From the NCBI GenBank assembly GCA_020722815.1, contig DYKB01000001.1, forward strand, positions 186,001 through 250,000: a DNA stretch of 64,000 bases. The letters are read 5' to 3'. This document shows positions 45,694-54,600 of this stretch, piece after piece; positions within the stretch are counted from its first letter, which is position 1; the number at the start of each line of letters is the position of its first letter. Under the pieces are notes generated by a model. The model was not told the origin of the DNA and did no database searches. It was given only the letters and a program-made list of their open reading frames with translations. The translations under genes were made by a program, and so were the position numbers. Source of the DNA: Caldithrix sp. (GTDB lineage Bacteria; Zhuqueibacterota; Zhuqueibacteria; Thermofontimicrobiales; Sulfurfontimicrobiaceae).

Positions 45694-47133
45694 ATGATAA
45701 ACGAAATAGCAAAAATTAGAAAAAATTATTATACTTTCATCGTATCCCTGTTTTTGTTGATTGGAAGTTTTGGCTCATCGAATAGTGAGTTGTTTTCTCA
45801 ACAAAGAACACTTAATTTTGACCTGTCGCTTGCAACTTTTCGTGGTAATGATCAATTTAGTTATGTCGAAGTTTATGTTTCTGTCCCGGTTCGATATTTA
45901 ACCTTCGTTCCGGATGGCAATTCATTTAAAATTGGTTTTTTACTTGAACTGAAGATTTCCAAAGGCGATTCAATCGTCTCAAACCAGGTGTTTAATCATG
46001 TTTTTACTTCGGAATTCGATTCAACCAGGAATCCCAATCAGGTTTTACCGGCCGTAAAAAGAGTTTTTTTAAAAGCGGATACTTATACTTTTTTTATAAA
46101 AGTCACTGATTTGAAGGGTGAAAAAAACGGCTCTTTTAATTTCCTAATGCCGATAAAATTAATTGGAAAGGATAATCTCCAATTAAGCGATATTGAGCTG
46201 GCCGTGACAATTAATCGGGATTCTGTTGAATCACAATTTTTTAAAAACGGTTATCGCGTATTGCCCAACCCGAGTAGTTTGTACGGTAGTGGATTACCGA
46301 TTTTATTTTATTATGCTGAAATTTATAATCTTTCCTATACCGGTGAGAATGATACAACCAGCTATCTGGTCCAGAGCCGAATTATAAATAGTCAAAAACA
46401 GATAGTAAAAGAAAATCCACCGAAAGCAAAAAAGAAGCGGGGCGATTCGGCGGTTGAACTGGGTCGTATAAATACAACTTCAATAATTTCAGGTTCTTAT
46501 GTTTTAGAACTTGAAGTAACTGATCTGGCCAACAACCAAAAAATTTCCGAGCAGAAAAAATTCTTCGTTTATCAACCAGCCGATGTCGATGAGCGAAATC
46601 TTGAGAATGGTCCCGGTGTGTCTCAAGAAACTATTCCGGAATTATTTCCGGATTCGCGTTATGATGTGATGACGGAAGCACAAATTGATAAGGAATTTGA
46701 AACCACCAAATATATTGTCACCAAAGACGAAAAAAACACCTACAAGAAACTGGATTTGGTTGGAAAAAAACAATTTATCAAAGAATTTTGGATTAAAAGG
46801 GATCAGGATCCTTCGACCCGTAAAAATGAGTATCGGGAGAAATACCTGGCCAGTGTCGAATATGCGAATAAAAACTTTGGGGGCTTTCAGGATGGGTGGA
46901 AATCGGATCGGGGACGCATCCTGCTAATCTATGGCGAACCTGACGAAATTGAAAGATCCCCGTTTTCCAATGAGACAAAACCGTATCAAATCTGGAAGTA
47001 TTATTCCATTCAGGGAGGAGTCGAATTCATTTTTGCTGATAAACGCAGCTTTGGGAATTTTGAACTCGTTCATTCTTCCGCACGAGGTGAACTCAATGAT
47101 CCTTCCTGGGAGCGCTGGATTACGACAGATTAA
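45694..47133 (+). CDS. GWxTD-domain secreted protein
   Basis: ATG 45694 follows a strong GGAGGG site; a GTG at 45688 overlaps it. The 479-residue protein has an N-terminal signal sequence ('YYTFIVSLFLLIGSFGSS'), a beta-rich middle and a C-terminal GWxTD domain: 'KKQFIKEFWIKRDQDPSTRK', 'FQDGWKSDRGRILLIYGEPD', 'YQIWKYYSIQGGVEFIFAD'. The name-giving motif reads G-W-K-S-D, a conservative Thr-to-Ser change. The domain is frequent in KSB1, Gemmatimonadetes and Acidobacteria; its function is unknown. It starts about 50 bp after smc and may be read through from it. Confidence 0.87.
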   Translation: MINEIAKIRKNYYTFIVSLFLLIGSFGSSNSELFSQQRTLNFDLSLATFRGNDQFSYVEVYVSVPVRYLTFVPDGNSFKIGFLLELKISKGDSIVSNQVFNHVFTSEFDSTRNPNQVLPAVKRVFLKADTYTFFIKVTDLKGEKNGSFNFLMPIKLIGKDNLQLSDIELAVTINRDSVESQFFKNGYRVLPNPSSLYGSGLPILFYYAEIYNLSYTGENDTTSYLVQSRIINSQKQIVKENPPKAKKKRGDSAVELGRINTTSIISGSYVLELEVTDLANNQKISEQKKFFVYQPADVDERNLENGPGVSQETIPELFPDSRYDVMTEAQIDKEFETTKYIVTKDEKNTYKKLDLVGKKQFIKEFWIKRDQDPSTRKNEYREKYLASVEYANKNFGGFQDGWKSDRGRILLIYGEPDEIERSPFSNETKPYQIWKYYSIQGGVEFIFADKRSFGNFELVHSSARGELNDPSWERWITTD

Positions 47134-47239
47134 CAAAATCATTTTGTTCGATTTTAGTACAGCTTGCTAACCTGAAATGTACCGCTTTTTCACCATATTA
47201 CGATTCTTTAATTTTTTCAACTATTTGTTTATAAAGGAT

Positions 47240-47380
47240 TTAATCGCTACAATATTTTTTGGTACGAATATTGTTAATAAAAGTCAACGCTGAATACGCT
47301 TGCGGGTAGTTATCTTTCTCAAACGGTTTCGTTTTTAGAAAATCCTCTGGAAATTGTATAGATAATACTCCTGTTTTCAT
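47240..47380 (-). CDS. possible 46-aa small protein, unknown
   Basis: A short minus-strand frame from ATG 47380 to TAA at 47240 begins 'MKTGVLSIQFPEDFLKTKPF' and ends 'NNIRTKKYCSD'. An AGGA lies ten bases upstream of the ATG. The composition looks protein-like, but 46 codons could be chance or the remnant of a longer gene. The rest of the 450-bp gene-free interval 47134-47583 shows nothing else. Confidence 0.3.
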   Translation of the reverse strand: MKTGVLSIQFPEDFLKTKPFEKDNYPQAYSALTFINNIRTKKYCSD

Positions 47381-47583
47381 TAAATTTTAATCCTATTTCC
47401 TGATGCCTGAATAACATTTTTCACAAGTACCCTTATAACGCAGCAGATTTATTGAATTTTTATAATAATTTGATAAAAACTGATTTCTGGAATGAAAATT
47501 GAAAATAAAATTTAAGTCTCTATAATCGTAAGCAAAGAAAATTTAACCCCAAAAAGGAATTGTAAGTTACCAGGAGGTTCATT

Positions 47584-47778
47584 ATGTTTCGCTATGTCGG
47601 GGATTACACCGATGATTTACAACCAGCATCCGATATCCTGGATGATTCGGTTGTATCTTTGATCTCAAAAGCCGGTATTGATTTGCCAATGTCTGATAAA
47701 AATCGTCGCTGTGACGAAAACCTTAATAGTACAATTTTTGAATTAACACAAAAAAGTTCAACGGGTTTATTCAGATAG
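47584..47778 (+). CDS. 64-aa orphan protein, unknown
   Basis: I do not recognise it. A textbook AGGAGG site (47572-47577) lies six bases before ATG 47584, much stronger than most sites in this window, which argues for real translation. The 64 residues are acidic in the first half ('MFRYVGDYTDDLQPASDILD') and polar afterwards, with one Cys and no signal peptide or membrane helix. It is isolated by 450 bp upstream and about 400 bp downstream. Confidence 0.6.
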   Translation: MFRYVGDYTDDLQPASDILDDSVVSLISKAGIDLPMSDKNRRCDENLNSTIFELTQKSSTGLFR

Positions 47779-48179
47779 TATTGTTAGCCCTGTCATCACA
47801 CATCTTATTCTTCTTCCGGTTTAGGTTGTTGATAGAAGAATTCTGAGTTATTTTTTTCAGAATATCCAAATCTATCCGGAAAGATATAAATTTAAACCAC
47901 TATTCTGCCTATTTAAGCCAAACGATTTTCTATATTTAAAAATTCCAGTTCATGAGTTGAACGGAAACATTCCTGTAATGCATTCAATATTGTAAAATGA
48001 TGCGATATTTTAATCATTAGGAAAATCTGGAAGGATAATAGAAAAATAAACCTAAGGAACCTTTATGTTTTTTTCAAGTGAAAGGTTAAAGTTTTAATAT
48101 TTTAAAATTTAGATTGCCGAATCAGGGCAAAATTTATAGAAAAATATTATTTACCAGCATTCCATTTTTCAGGGTTCCC
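47779..48179. other. gene-free interval with a possible coding remnant
   Basis: 401 bp without a supportable gene. On the minus strand a 28-codon open stretch ends '...FFYQQPKPEEE' plus stop near 47814, reading like a protein C-terminus but with no start; it may be debris of a lost gene. A ten-codon frame near 48065 has an AAGGA site but is too short to call. Confidence 0.3.
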
Positions 48180-49928
48180 ATGCGGTCGTTAAACTTAAAA
48201 AGCCTTTTAATCATTTTGTTTTTTTTGTGTTATCAAACCGGACATCCGGGTACAATTAATCTGCAGGGCATCTGGCAGATTCGGGTTGGTGATAGTACGA
48301 ATTGGGCCAGTTCCAGAACAATTGACAATTCGTGGGAATATATTGCGGTTCCTGAAGTCTGGAATTTGTTGGATTTTAAAAACTTCAGCGGCTATGCCTG
48401 GTATCGAAAAGAAGTTTATCTTCCGGCTTTTTGGCAGGAAGAGAAATATTTGAAACTGAAAAAATATTTAATCCTGGAATTGGGTGTTATCGATGATGTA
48501 GATGAGACCTATTTCAATGGTCACTTAATTGGCAAAACCGGAAAATTTCCGCCCGATTTCAGGACGGCCTGGAGTACGCCCCGTCGTTATCAAATTCCGA
48601 TTGCAATAGTGCGCTGGGGGGAAAAAAATGTAATAGCCGTACGTGTTTATGAAAAAGAAGGAAATGGGGGGATTTATAAAGGAAATGTACAGATTCGGAC
48701 GCCTTCGCAAATTGATTTTACCAAAATTTCATTTGAATTTGGAAGCAAAAAATGTTTATATAATGCCGGCGAACCAATAGATGTCAAAATAAGTCTACAA
48801 AATAATTCTTTTGACTATTTTTATGGATTTCTGGATTGGCAACTGAAGTCTGATATGGGACTTTTAGTTGATAATTTTCAACAAAAAATTTATATCCCCG
48901 TTGGTAAGAAAAAAAGTGTTTCCACCCAATTTCGGTGCAGCCGATCAGGCGTGTATGTCGCCACGGCCTATTTATACAAGAATGATGAGCTTATTTATCA
49001 GCATCATCAGACGATTGGATACGCTGTTGAACAATTGATACAACCCCCGGTAGTGCGGAATGATTTTTTTAATTTCTGGCAGAGAACCCGCCAGCAGTTG
49101 GACTTAATCCCCTGTCAACCTATTTATGAAAGAATCGACTCGCTTCAGCAGACGATTAAGCGAAAATATGAAGTCAAAATATTAAGTTTTGACAATGTCT
49201 ATATTAATGGCGTCCTGACGATCCCCAGAAAATCGGGAAAATTCCCCACGCTTATCAAGGTATTAAATTTTCAAAATGAAAATACAACCTTCCTTGATTC
49301 GCTTTTCACGGACTGGATTGTTTTATACCTGAATGTGCGAAATCTGCCAGAAAAAGCGACAGAAATTAGCCCTGGTTTTTCAAGATATTTGATCGGAAAT
49401 ATTAATGATAAAGAACGATATATCGCACGGGGAGCTATTATGGATTGCATTCGTGGGGTTGATGTTGTTTTGTCACATTCCTGGGTCGATACTTCACGTC
49501 TGGCGATTTATGGAGAAAGTCTAACGGGTGGTTTTGCTTTCATTGCCGCGGCCCTGGATTATCGGATAAAAACCCTGATTGTCAATTCTCCCCTTATGGC
49601 TGCATTTGACGTGGCGACCAAATTTGCAGCACCACCATATCATCAAATTGTTTCCTATATTGTCGAAAATCCACATGAGAAGAAAAATGTATTTATTAAT
49701 TTAACCTATTTTGATCTGATTAATTTCGCGCCGAAAGTTCGTTGTCCGGTACTTATCAATATCGGGTTGCAGGATGATATGTGCCCGCCACGAACGACAT
49801 TTTTATTATTCAATCAACTATCAACGGCAAAAGAATCATTTATCTATCCGAATGAGGGACATTTAATCAATAACCAGAAGAGTTGGAAGAATATTTACCA
49901 CTGGTTTGATAAAAAATATAAAAACTAG
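48180..49928 (+). CDS. secreted GH2-type jelly-roll / acetyl-xylan-esterase-like alpha/beta hydrolase
   Basis: ATG 48180 has an AGGG site and gives a clean signal peptide ('LKSLLIILFFLCYQTGHPG'); a TTG at 48114 is less likely. Of about 582 residues, the first about 180 are a GH2-like sugar-binding fold ('INLQGIWQIRVGD', 'GYAWYRKEVYLP', 'DDVDETYFNGHLIGKTG'), as in sialate O-acetylesterases. The C-terminal part is a CE7/AXE1-like hydrolase: nucleophile Ser in 'IYGESLTGGFAFIAAALD', Asp in 'GLQDDMCPP' and His in 'NEGHLI'. The nucleophile elbow is G-E-S-L-T-G rather than the usual G-x-S-Q-G. Likely role: de-esterification of extracellular polysaccharide. Confidence 0.82.
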   Translation: MRSLNLKSLLIILFFLCYQTGHPGTINLQGIWQIRVGDSTNWASSRTIDNSWEYIAVPEVWNLLDFKNFSGYAWYRKEVYLPAFWQEEKYLKLKKYLILELGVIDDVDETYFNGHLIGKTGKFPPDFRTAWSTPRRYQIPIAIVRWGEKNVIAVRVYEKEGNGGIYKGNVQIRTPSQIDFTKISFEFGSKKCLYNAGEPIDVKISLQNNSFDYFYGFLDWQLKSDMGLLVDNFQQKIYIPVGKKKSVSTQFRCSRSGVYVATAYLYKNDELIYQHHQTIGYAVEQLIQPPVVRNDFFNFWQRTRQQLDLIPCQPIYERIDSLQQTIKRKYEVKILSFDNVYINGVLTIPRKSGKFPTLIKVLNFQNENTTFLDSLFTDWIVLYLNVRNLPEKATEISPGFSRYLIGNINDKERYIARGAIMDCIRGVDVVLSHSWVDTSRLAIYGESLTGGFAFIAAALDYRIKTLIVNSPLMAAFDVATKFAAPPYHQIVSYIVENPHEKKNVFINLTYFDLINFAPKVRCPVLINIGLQDDMCPPRTTFLLFNQLSTAKESFIYPNEGHLINNQKSWKNIYHWFDKKYKN

Positions 49929-49983
49929 CTCCTGATCAGGTATCATTGGCGAAATATTTCCGGCGTCAACAACGGCATTATGA

Positions 49984-50535
49984 TCAAAGCGAATTTTCCC
50001 TCGTTTTTCTAATCAACTTTCGTAATTGTCCTTTATATTTAGCCCGAATCATCAAAAATGATGAATTATAAATGCCACTTTTAAAATCAGGAAAACTCCA
50101 CGGAAAAGGCAAAAAATCCCCTTTTTCATAATGTAGCGTTAAATCAGCATAGATACCCTGGTCCAGATAAACTTTTTGACCATTATATTTAGCAGAGGCC
50201 AGAACAAATTTGTCATAATCCAGGTAACCAGGGTCCAGATTTATTTTACGATTCCCTGAAATGGCCAATGTATTTTCAATCGCATTGGTTTCTAATTTAA
50301 TTCGTGCAATTTCATTTGGCATGATGAGCGGCGTATGTGAATAAAATAGCCGAAATATCGGTTTCCCCATTTCAGAACAGTAATAATCTGAGATATTAAA
50401 TTCAAAGATTGTACTTTGATAATCAATTTTTCCAAATTTTTCGATTAAACTATTTTTTGCTTCGGTGAGTAATCGCTCGTCCGAGAATAGGACGCCGATA
50501 ACCAGCTTCACAGGATTTATTGGTTGTGGTATCAT
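49984..50535 (-). CDS. DUF4416 family protein
   Basis: The frame is open from 50613, but the family-like part begins near ATG 50535 ('PVKLVIGVLFSDERLLTEAK'); ATGs at 50583 and 50613 also lack good ribosome-binding sites. From 50535 the protein has 183 residues, the usual DUF4416 length. Typical segments are 'FEFNISDYYCSEMGKPIFRL', 'KLETNAIENTLA', 'RKINLDPGYLDYDKFVLAS', 'LDQGIYADLTLHY' and 'PFPWSFPDFKSGIY'. The family has no known function; it is cytoplasmic by appearance. It converges with the esterase gene. Confidence 0.82.
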   Translation of the reverse strand: MIPQPINPVKLVIGVLFSDERLLTEAKNSLIEKFGKIDYQSTIFEFNISDYYCSEMGKPIFRLFYSHTPLIMPNEIARIKLETNAIENTLAISGNRKINLDPGYLDYDKFVLASAKYNGQKVYLDQGIYADLTLHYEKGDFLPFPWSFPDFKSGIYNSSFLMIRAKYKGQLRKLIRKTRENSL

Positions 50536-50965
50536 AATTTTAATAATTCGTATTTTGACAAGTGACCATTCGACCTTTATCATTCTTACCTGAATCCTGG
50601 GTCGGAGTTCCATAAAAACATGATATTCAGCAAATCGAATTATCCGAAATATCCATTCATGACTTAATCTTGTAATGATTCGTTGTTGTCTGATATCGAG
50701 CTATTGATTTCGATTTATAAAAAATTTTGTCTTTTATTATTTAGTATATTTAATTTACTAATATATTTATTTAATTATTAATTATTATTGAAAATTAATA
50801 TAAGTATGTCATTATTTGTTTTTGTAATTATAAAGGTAAGTTAATGTTAATGTTTAACTTTTCATTTATGTCATTAATAAAATATTTCGATAACAACGAG
50901 TGGAGGCATAGATAGTCGAGCCGATTTAAAATTTTGATAATTTTTTTAAAAATGCTATTTTTTCC

Positions 50966-51049
50966 TTGACATGGTTAGAAATTTTATTATATTATAATGG
51001 GTAAAAATATAAACTATACTTGACAATTTACCTGTTCGTCGGGTAATGT
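50966..51049 (+). promoter_or_regulatory. two tandem sigma-70-like promoters upstream of a small lipoprotein gene
   Basis: First: TTGACA (50966-50971) with TATATT at 50988-50993 (16-bp spacer), overlapping a TATAAT at 50993. Second: TTGACA (51020-51025) with TAATGT at 51044-51049 (18-bp spacer). Both read into the gene at 51083. The preceding gene-free stretch 50614-50960 is very AT-rich but otherwise unremarkable. Confidence 0.55.
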
Positions 51050-51082
51050 TCGTATATATCCAGTGTAAAGGAGGTGAGTAGT

Positions 51083-51262
51083 TTGAAGAAGTTTATCGTT
51101 GTGTTGATGATTTTGTCTCTGGTTTTCGTATTCTTAGGGTGTGGTCAAAAGACGGCAGAAACCGAAACGCCGGCTCAAGAAGAGGTTCAGCCTCAGCCAG
51201 ATACAACAAGTGCAGTTGTTGATTCAGCAGCAGCAGTAGTTGATTCAAGTGCAGTGCAATAA
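51083..51262 (+). CDS. small lipoprotein (59 aa)
   Basis: The start is TTG 51083, because an almost perfect AAAGGAGGTGA anti-16S match lies at 51068-51078; an in-frame GTG at 51074 falls inside it. The product is a signal peptide ('MKKFIVVLMILSLVFVFLGC') with a lipobox L-G-C, then only about 40 residues rich in Glu, Pro, Thr, Ala and Val, ending in an imperfect repeat ('AVVDSAAAVVDSSAVQ'). It should be a lipid-anchored, disordered envelope peptide. The tandem promoters, the best ribosome-binding site in the window and a downstream terminator suggest very high expression, as for Lpp-like small lipoproteins; this is inference. Confidence 0.8.
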   Translation: MKKFIVVLMILSLVFVFLGCGQKTAETETPAQEEVQPQPDTTSAVVDSAAAVVDSSAVQ

Positions 51263-51433
51263 GTACTCACACAAAGCCCTTATCCTAAAAGTTAGATATC
51301 TAGCTTGTCAGGATGCTTGATGGGGTGAGGTGATCCGGGCGGGTGAGAAATTTCATTGTAATTTAAATGTTACTTGATACACTTTGCGAACCCTGTCCGT
51401 CTAAGAATTTGAGAAGAGTATTTTTAACTTTGG

Positions 51434-51463
51434 GGAGAGACTTAGCTCTCCCCTTTTTTATTT
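51434..51463 (+). terminator. intrinsic terminator
   Basis: GGGGAGAG (51434-51441) and CTCTCCCC (51448-51455) form a perfect 8-bp stem with a 6-nt loop, followed by T-runs. It lies 171 bp after the lipoprotein stop; the intervening 3' segment includes a locally G-rich patch (about 51319-51345) and no reading frame. Sequence from 51464 to 51686 shows nothing else recognisable. Confidence 0.92.
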
Positions 51464-51686
51464 TCTTCTTTTAGCTTATCTATTGTCCTCAATTTTTTTA
51501 ATATCTAATTCTTTGAATAATAAGATGTTACTCGATTTTATTAATGATAAATTCCAAAAAGAGAATCATGCTGGTATATTCTTTGCACATTCCTAATTCT
51601 GCTATAGTAATATGGCAGGCGCGATTTAAATAACATGATTGTAAGATTCTAATCATTGGATGATAATATTGATACGGGGAATAAGC

Positions 51687-54600
51687 ATGGTAAAAGCGAT
51701 GAAGAATTTATTTCGGCTAATTCTCTTGGTGGTGATTTTTGAAATTTGGATTGTTAATTGGACATATTCGCAAATTAAGATCATGCCATTGGGGGATTCT
51801 ATTACCTCCGGCAAGGTTGGTTCAACGGAAGTGGGTGGCTATCGCGATGACCTGGCCCGATTGTTAACTCAGGAAGGGATAAATTACGATTTTGTTGGAA
51901 GCCTGAGCGATGGAACAGGGTTCGATAATAATCATGAAGGGCATGATGGGAAAACTTCGGATTTTATTAATTCCAACATTGCTGGCTGGCTCACCAGTGC
52001 GAATCCAGATATTGTACTGCTACATATTGGCACAAATGATATTCAGGAAAATTCCGCAGTTGAATCGATACGAAATAATATCAATGCAATCATCAATAAA
52101 ATTTATACCCATAATTCTAACATAACAGTTATCCTTTCCAGTTTAATTCCGCAAAAAGACAGTAAAGATTCGGTAACAACTCAATTAAATGAATTGATTT
52201 TGGAATTATTTTATACTCATCTCAATTCCGGACATAAAATTCGTTATGCAGGTCATCATGAAATATTTAAAGGATTTACGAATTGGCAGACCCAACTCAT
52301 GTATGCAGCCGATATTATCCATCCCAATGATACGGGCTATGAGATTATGGCCAATGGGTTCTATACGGCTGTGATGAATACTATAAATTCGGCTGGCCAC
52401 AATTTAACTGATAATTTTAATCGACAAAAATTAAGTACAGTCTGGATTGCGCATCCAGATATTCAAATCAAAGGAAATGAACTGGCAAATACCTCTTCGT
52501 TGGATGTTTGGGATCAATTCCTTGCGGTATATGGTGCACAAACCAATCCAACTGAAGTATCTATTCACTGGGGGAGCACGGCCAATTCAACAGGTATTCA
52601 TGATGCCGGTTTGGCATTGTTGCTTGATCGTCCTGCTGTAACCGCAAATGGTTATTTAATTTTGGTTCGAAATAATGGTTATTTAAATTTGTGGACGATT
52701 CAAAATGGATTACCAGGCGTGGAGAAAGATTACAAGGCCGGTTTACTCCCGCAGCCGGGACCAGGCGATGAATTTAAAGTTGTGATGACTTCCAATGCCG
52801 GTGGGCATCATTTTCAATGTTTTATCAATGGCCAGGAGACGGGGGTTGTTTCTGATCCAGCAAAAACCAATGGAAATGAATCGAAACTCTATGCCGGCGT
52901 TATGTTAAAGGGCGCTAAAGATAACAATATTGATGATTTCAATTTATTGAAAGAAGGTGATACGGTCGCACCTAATCCGGTAAATGATTTAGCGATCCTC
53001 AATCAATCAACTTCAAGTATGATGCTTCAATGGACCGCTCCGGGGGATGATGGGAACACTGGTTTAGCCTCGAGTTATGAAATAAGATATTCAAAAGCCA
53101 ATATTACTGAAGCAAATTTTAATGAGGCAATGCTGGCGGTAGAGCTTCCACTTCCGGTTGAACCGGGTACTTTGCAGACGTTTGTGGTGTCTGGCCTTTC
53201 GCCCAGTACTTCCTACTTTTTTGCAATGAAAACCCTGGACGAAGCCCATAATGTTTCGCCATTATCAAATGTTACTTCCGGTGCAACGGTTTCAGCTTTG
53301 CAATCGGTAGATGATTTTAATCGATCTTCATTGGAGAGTGATTGGAGTGCCGAACCGGTCTTCCGAATTGAAAATGGTAAGCTCGTGAATTATAATGGTG
53401 GAAATCAATGGGATTATATTGCAGTGTATCACGTGAAAAAAAATCCGGTAGAAGCCTGGGTGCAATGGGCCAGTTCAACAACGGTGGATGGGATTGGCCG
53501 GGGAGCTATTGTTTTTCTGGACAATAACTCACCTGCCGCAAATGGTTATATGATCTGGGTTCGGGAGGCGGATAAATATTTATCACTCTGGACGGTTGTA
53601 AATGGTATGCCGGAAAAGAGTGTCATCAATCGTTCCTGGCCAGATGGACCGTTTATTGCCCCGGGTGATACCTTCAAAGTTGCTCTCACACGTGATGTAA
53701 ATGGAAATCATTTTGATCTTTATAAAAATAAAAGGTACCTGGCGCGGCTTTCCGATGCGTCATCGCTCCAGCTTCGGAATACGCGTTACTATGCCGGCGT
53801 AATGCTGCATGGCGGAAAAGCGAATTATGTTGAAGCCTTTGGTGTGGCGACACAGGTTGGGAAACCGAGTACACTGGAATATATTGCGGGGAACAATCAA
53901 AGTGGCCCCGTAAATCTGCCATTACCAGATTCTTTGATGGTGAAAGTGAGCGATCAGGATGGAAATCCAATACAGGGAGTTACCGTCGATTATCGCGTAA
54001 TAACCGGGAAGGGACATCTTGATCTCCAGCGCGCAAATGATAGTAATATTCGAATTCAGGCGGAAATGGGTGCCCTGACACCACCGATGCAAATATTTAA
54101 AAACGATGCAGATGCTTCAGGTGGGAAATATATCACCGCTCCCTCTGGAGATCCCGGTGATGGCCGGGCCAGCTATCAGATTTATATAAAAGAAGCCGGT
54201 GAATATGTTGTATGGTGTCGAGTTTTTGCGCCCAGTGCGAATAATAATTCCTTTTTCTTTATTATGGATGGTGGTGAAAAAATTACCTGGGATATCGACT
54301 ACCGGCAGACATCCTGGTATTGGGATCGGGTTTCCAACCGGGGAAATGGAACAGAAAGTAAGCCCCAATTCGACCCGGTCAAATTTAATTTGACGACTGG
54401 TTTGCATAATTTTATCGTTGAAGAACGAGAATTTAACACACGAATTGATAATATTTTATTTACCAAAGATACTCAATTTCGGCCTGAAGGTAAAGAAGAG
54501 TTTGATGAATATGTTACCAATAACGTTGGTATTGCGGCGGCCCAATATACCTTTGGCCCCAATGCTGGCTTAGAAGTCGTTGAAGCCGCAGTTCCTGGTT

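Noticed and set aside
49931..49940. Palindrome CCTGATCAGG after the esterase gene
   Set aside because: No loop or T-run, so not a terminator; a 10-bp palindrome alone is not evidence of an operator.
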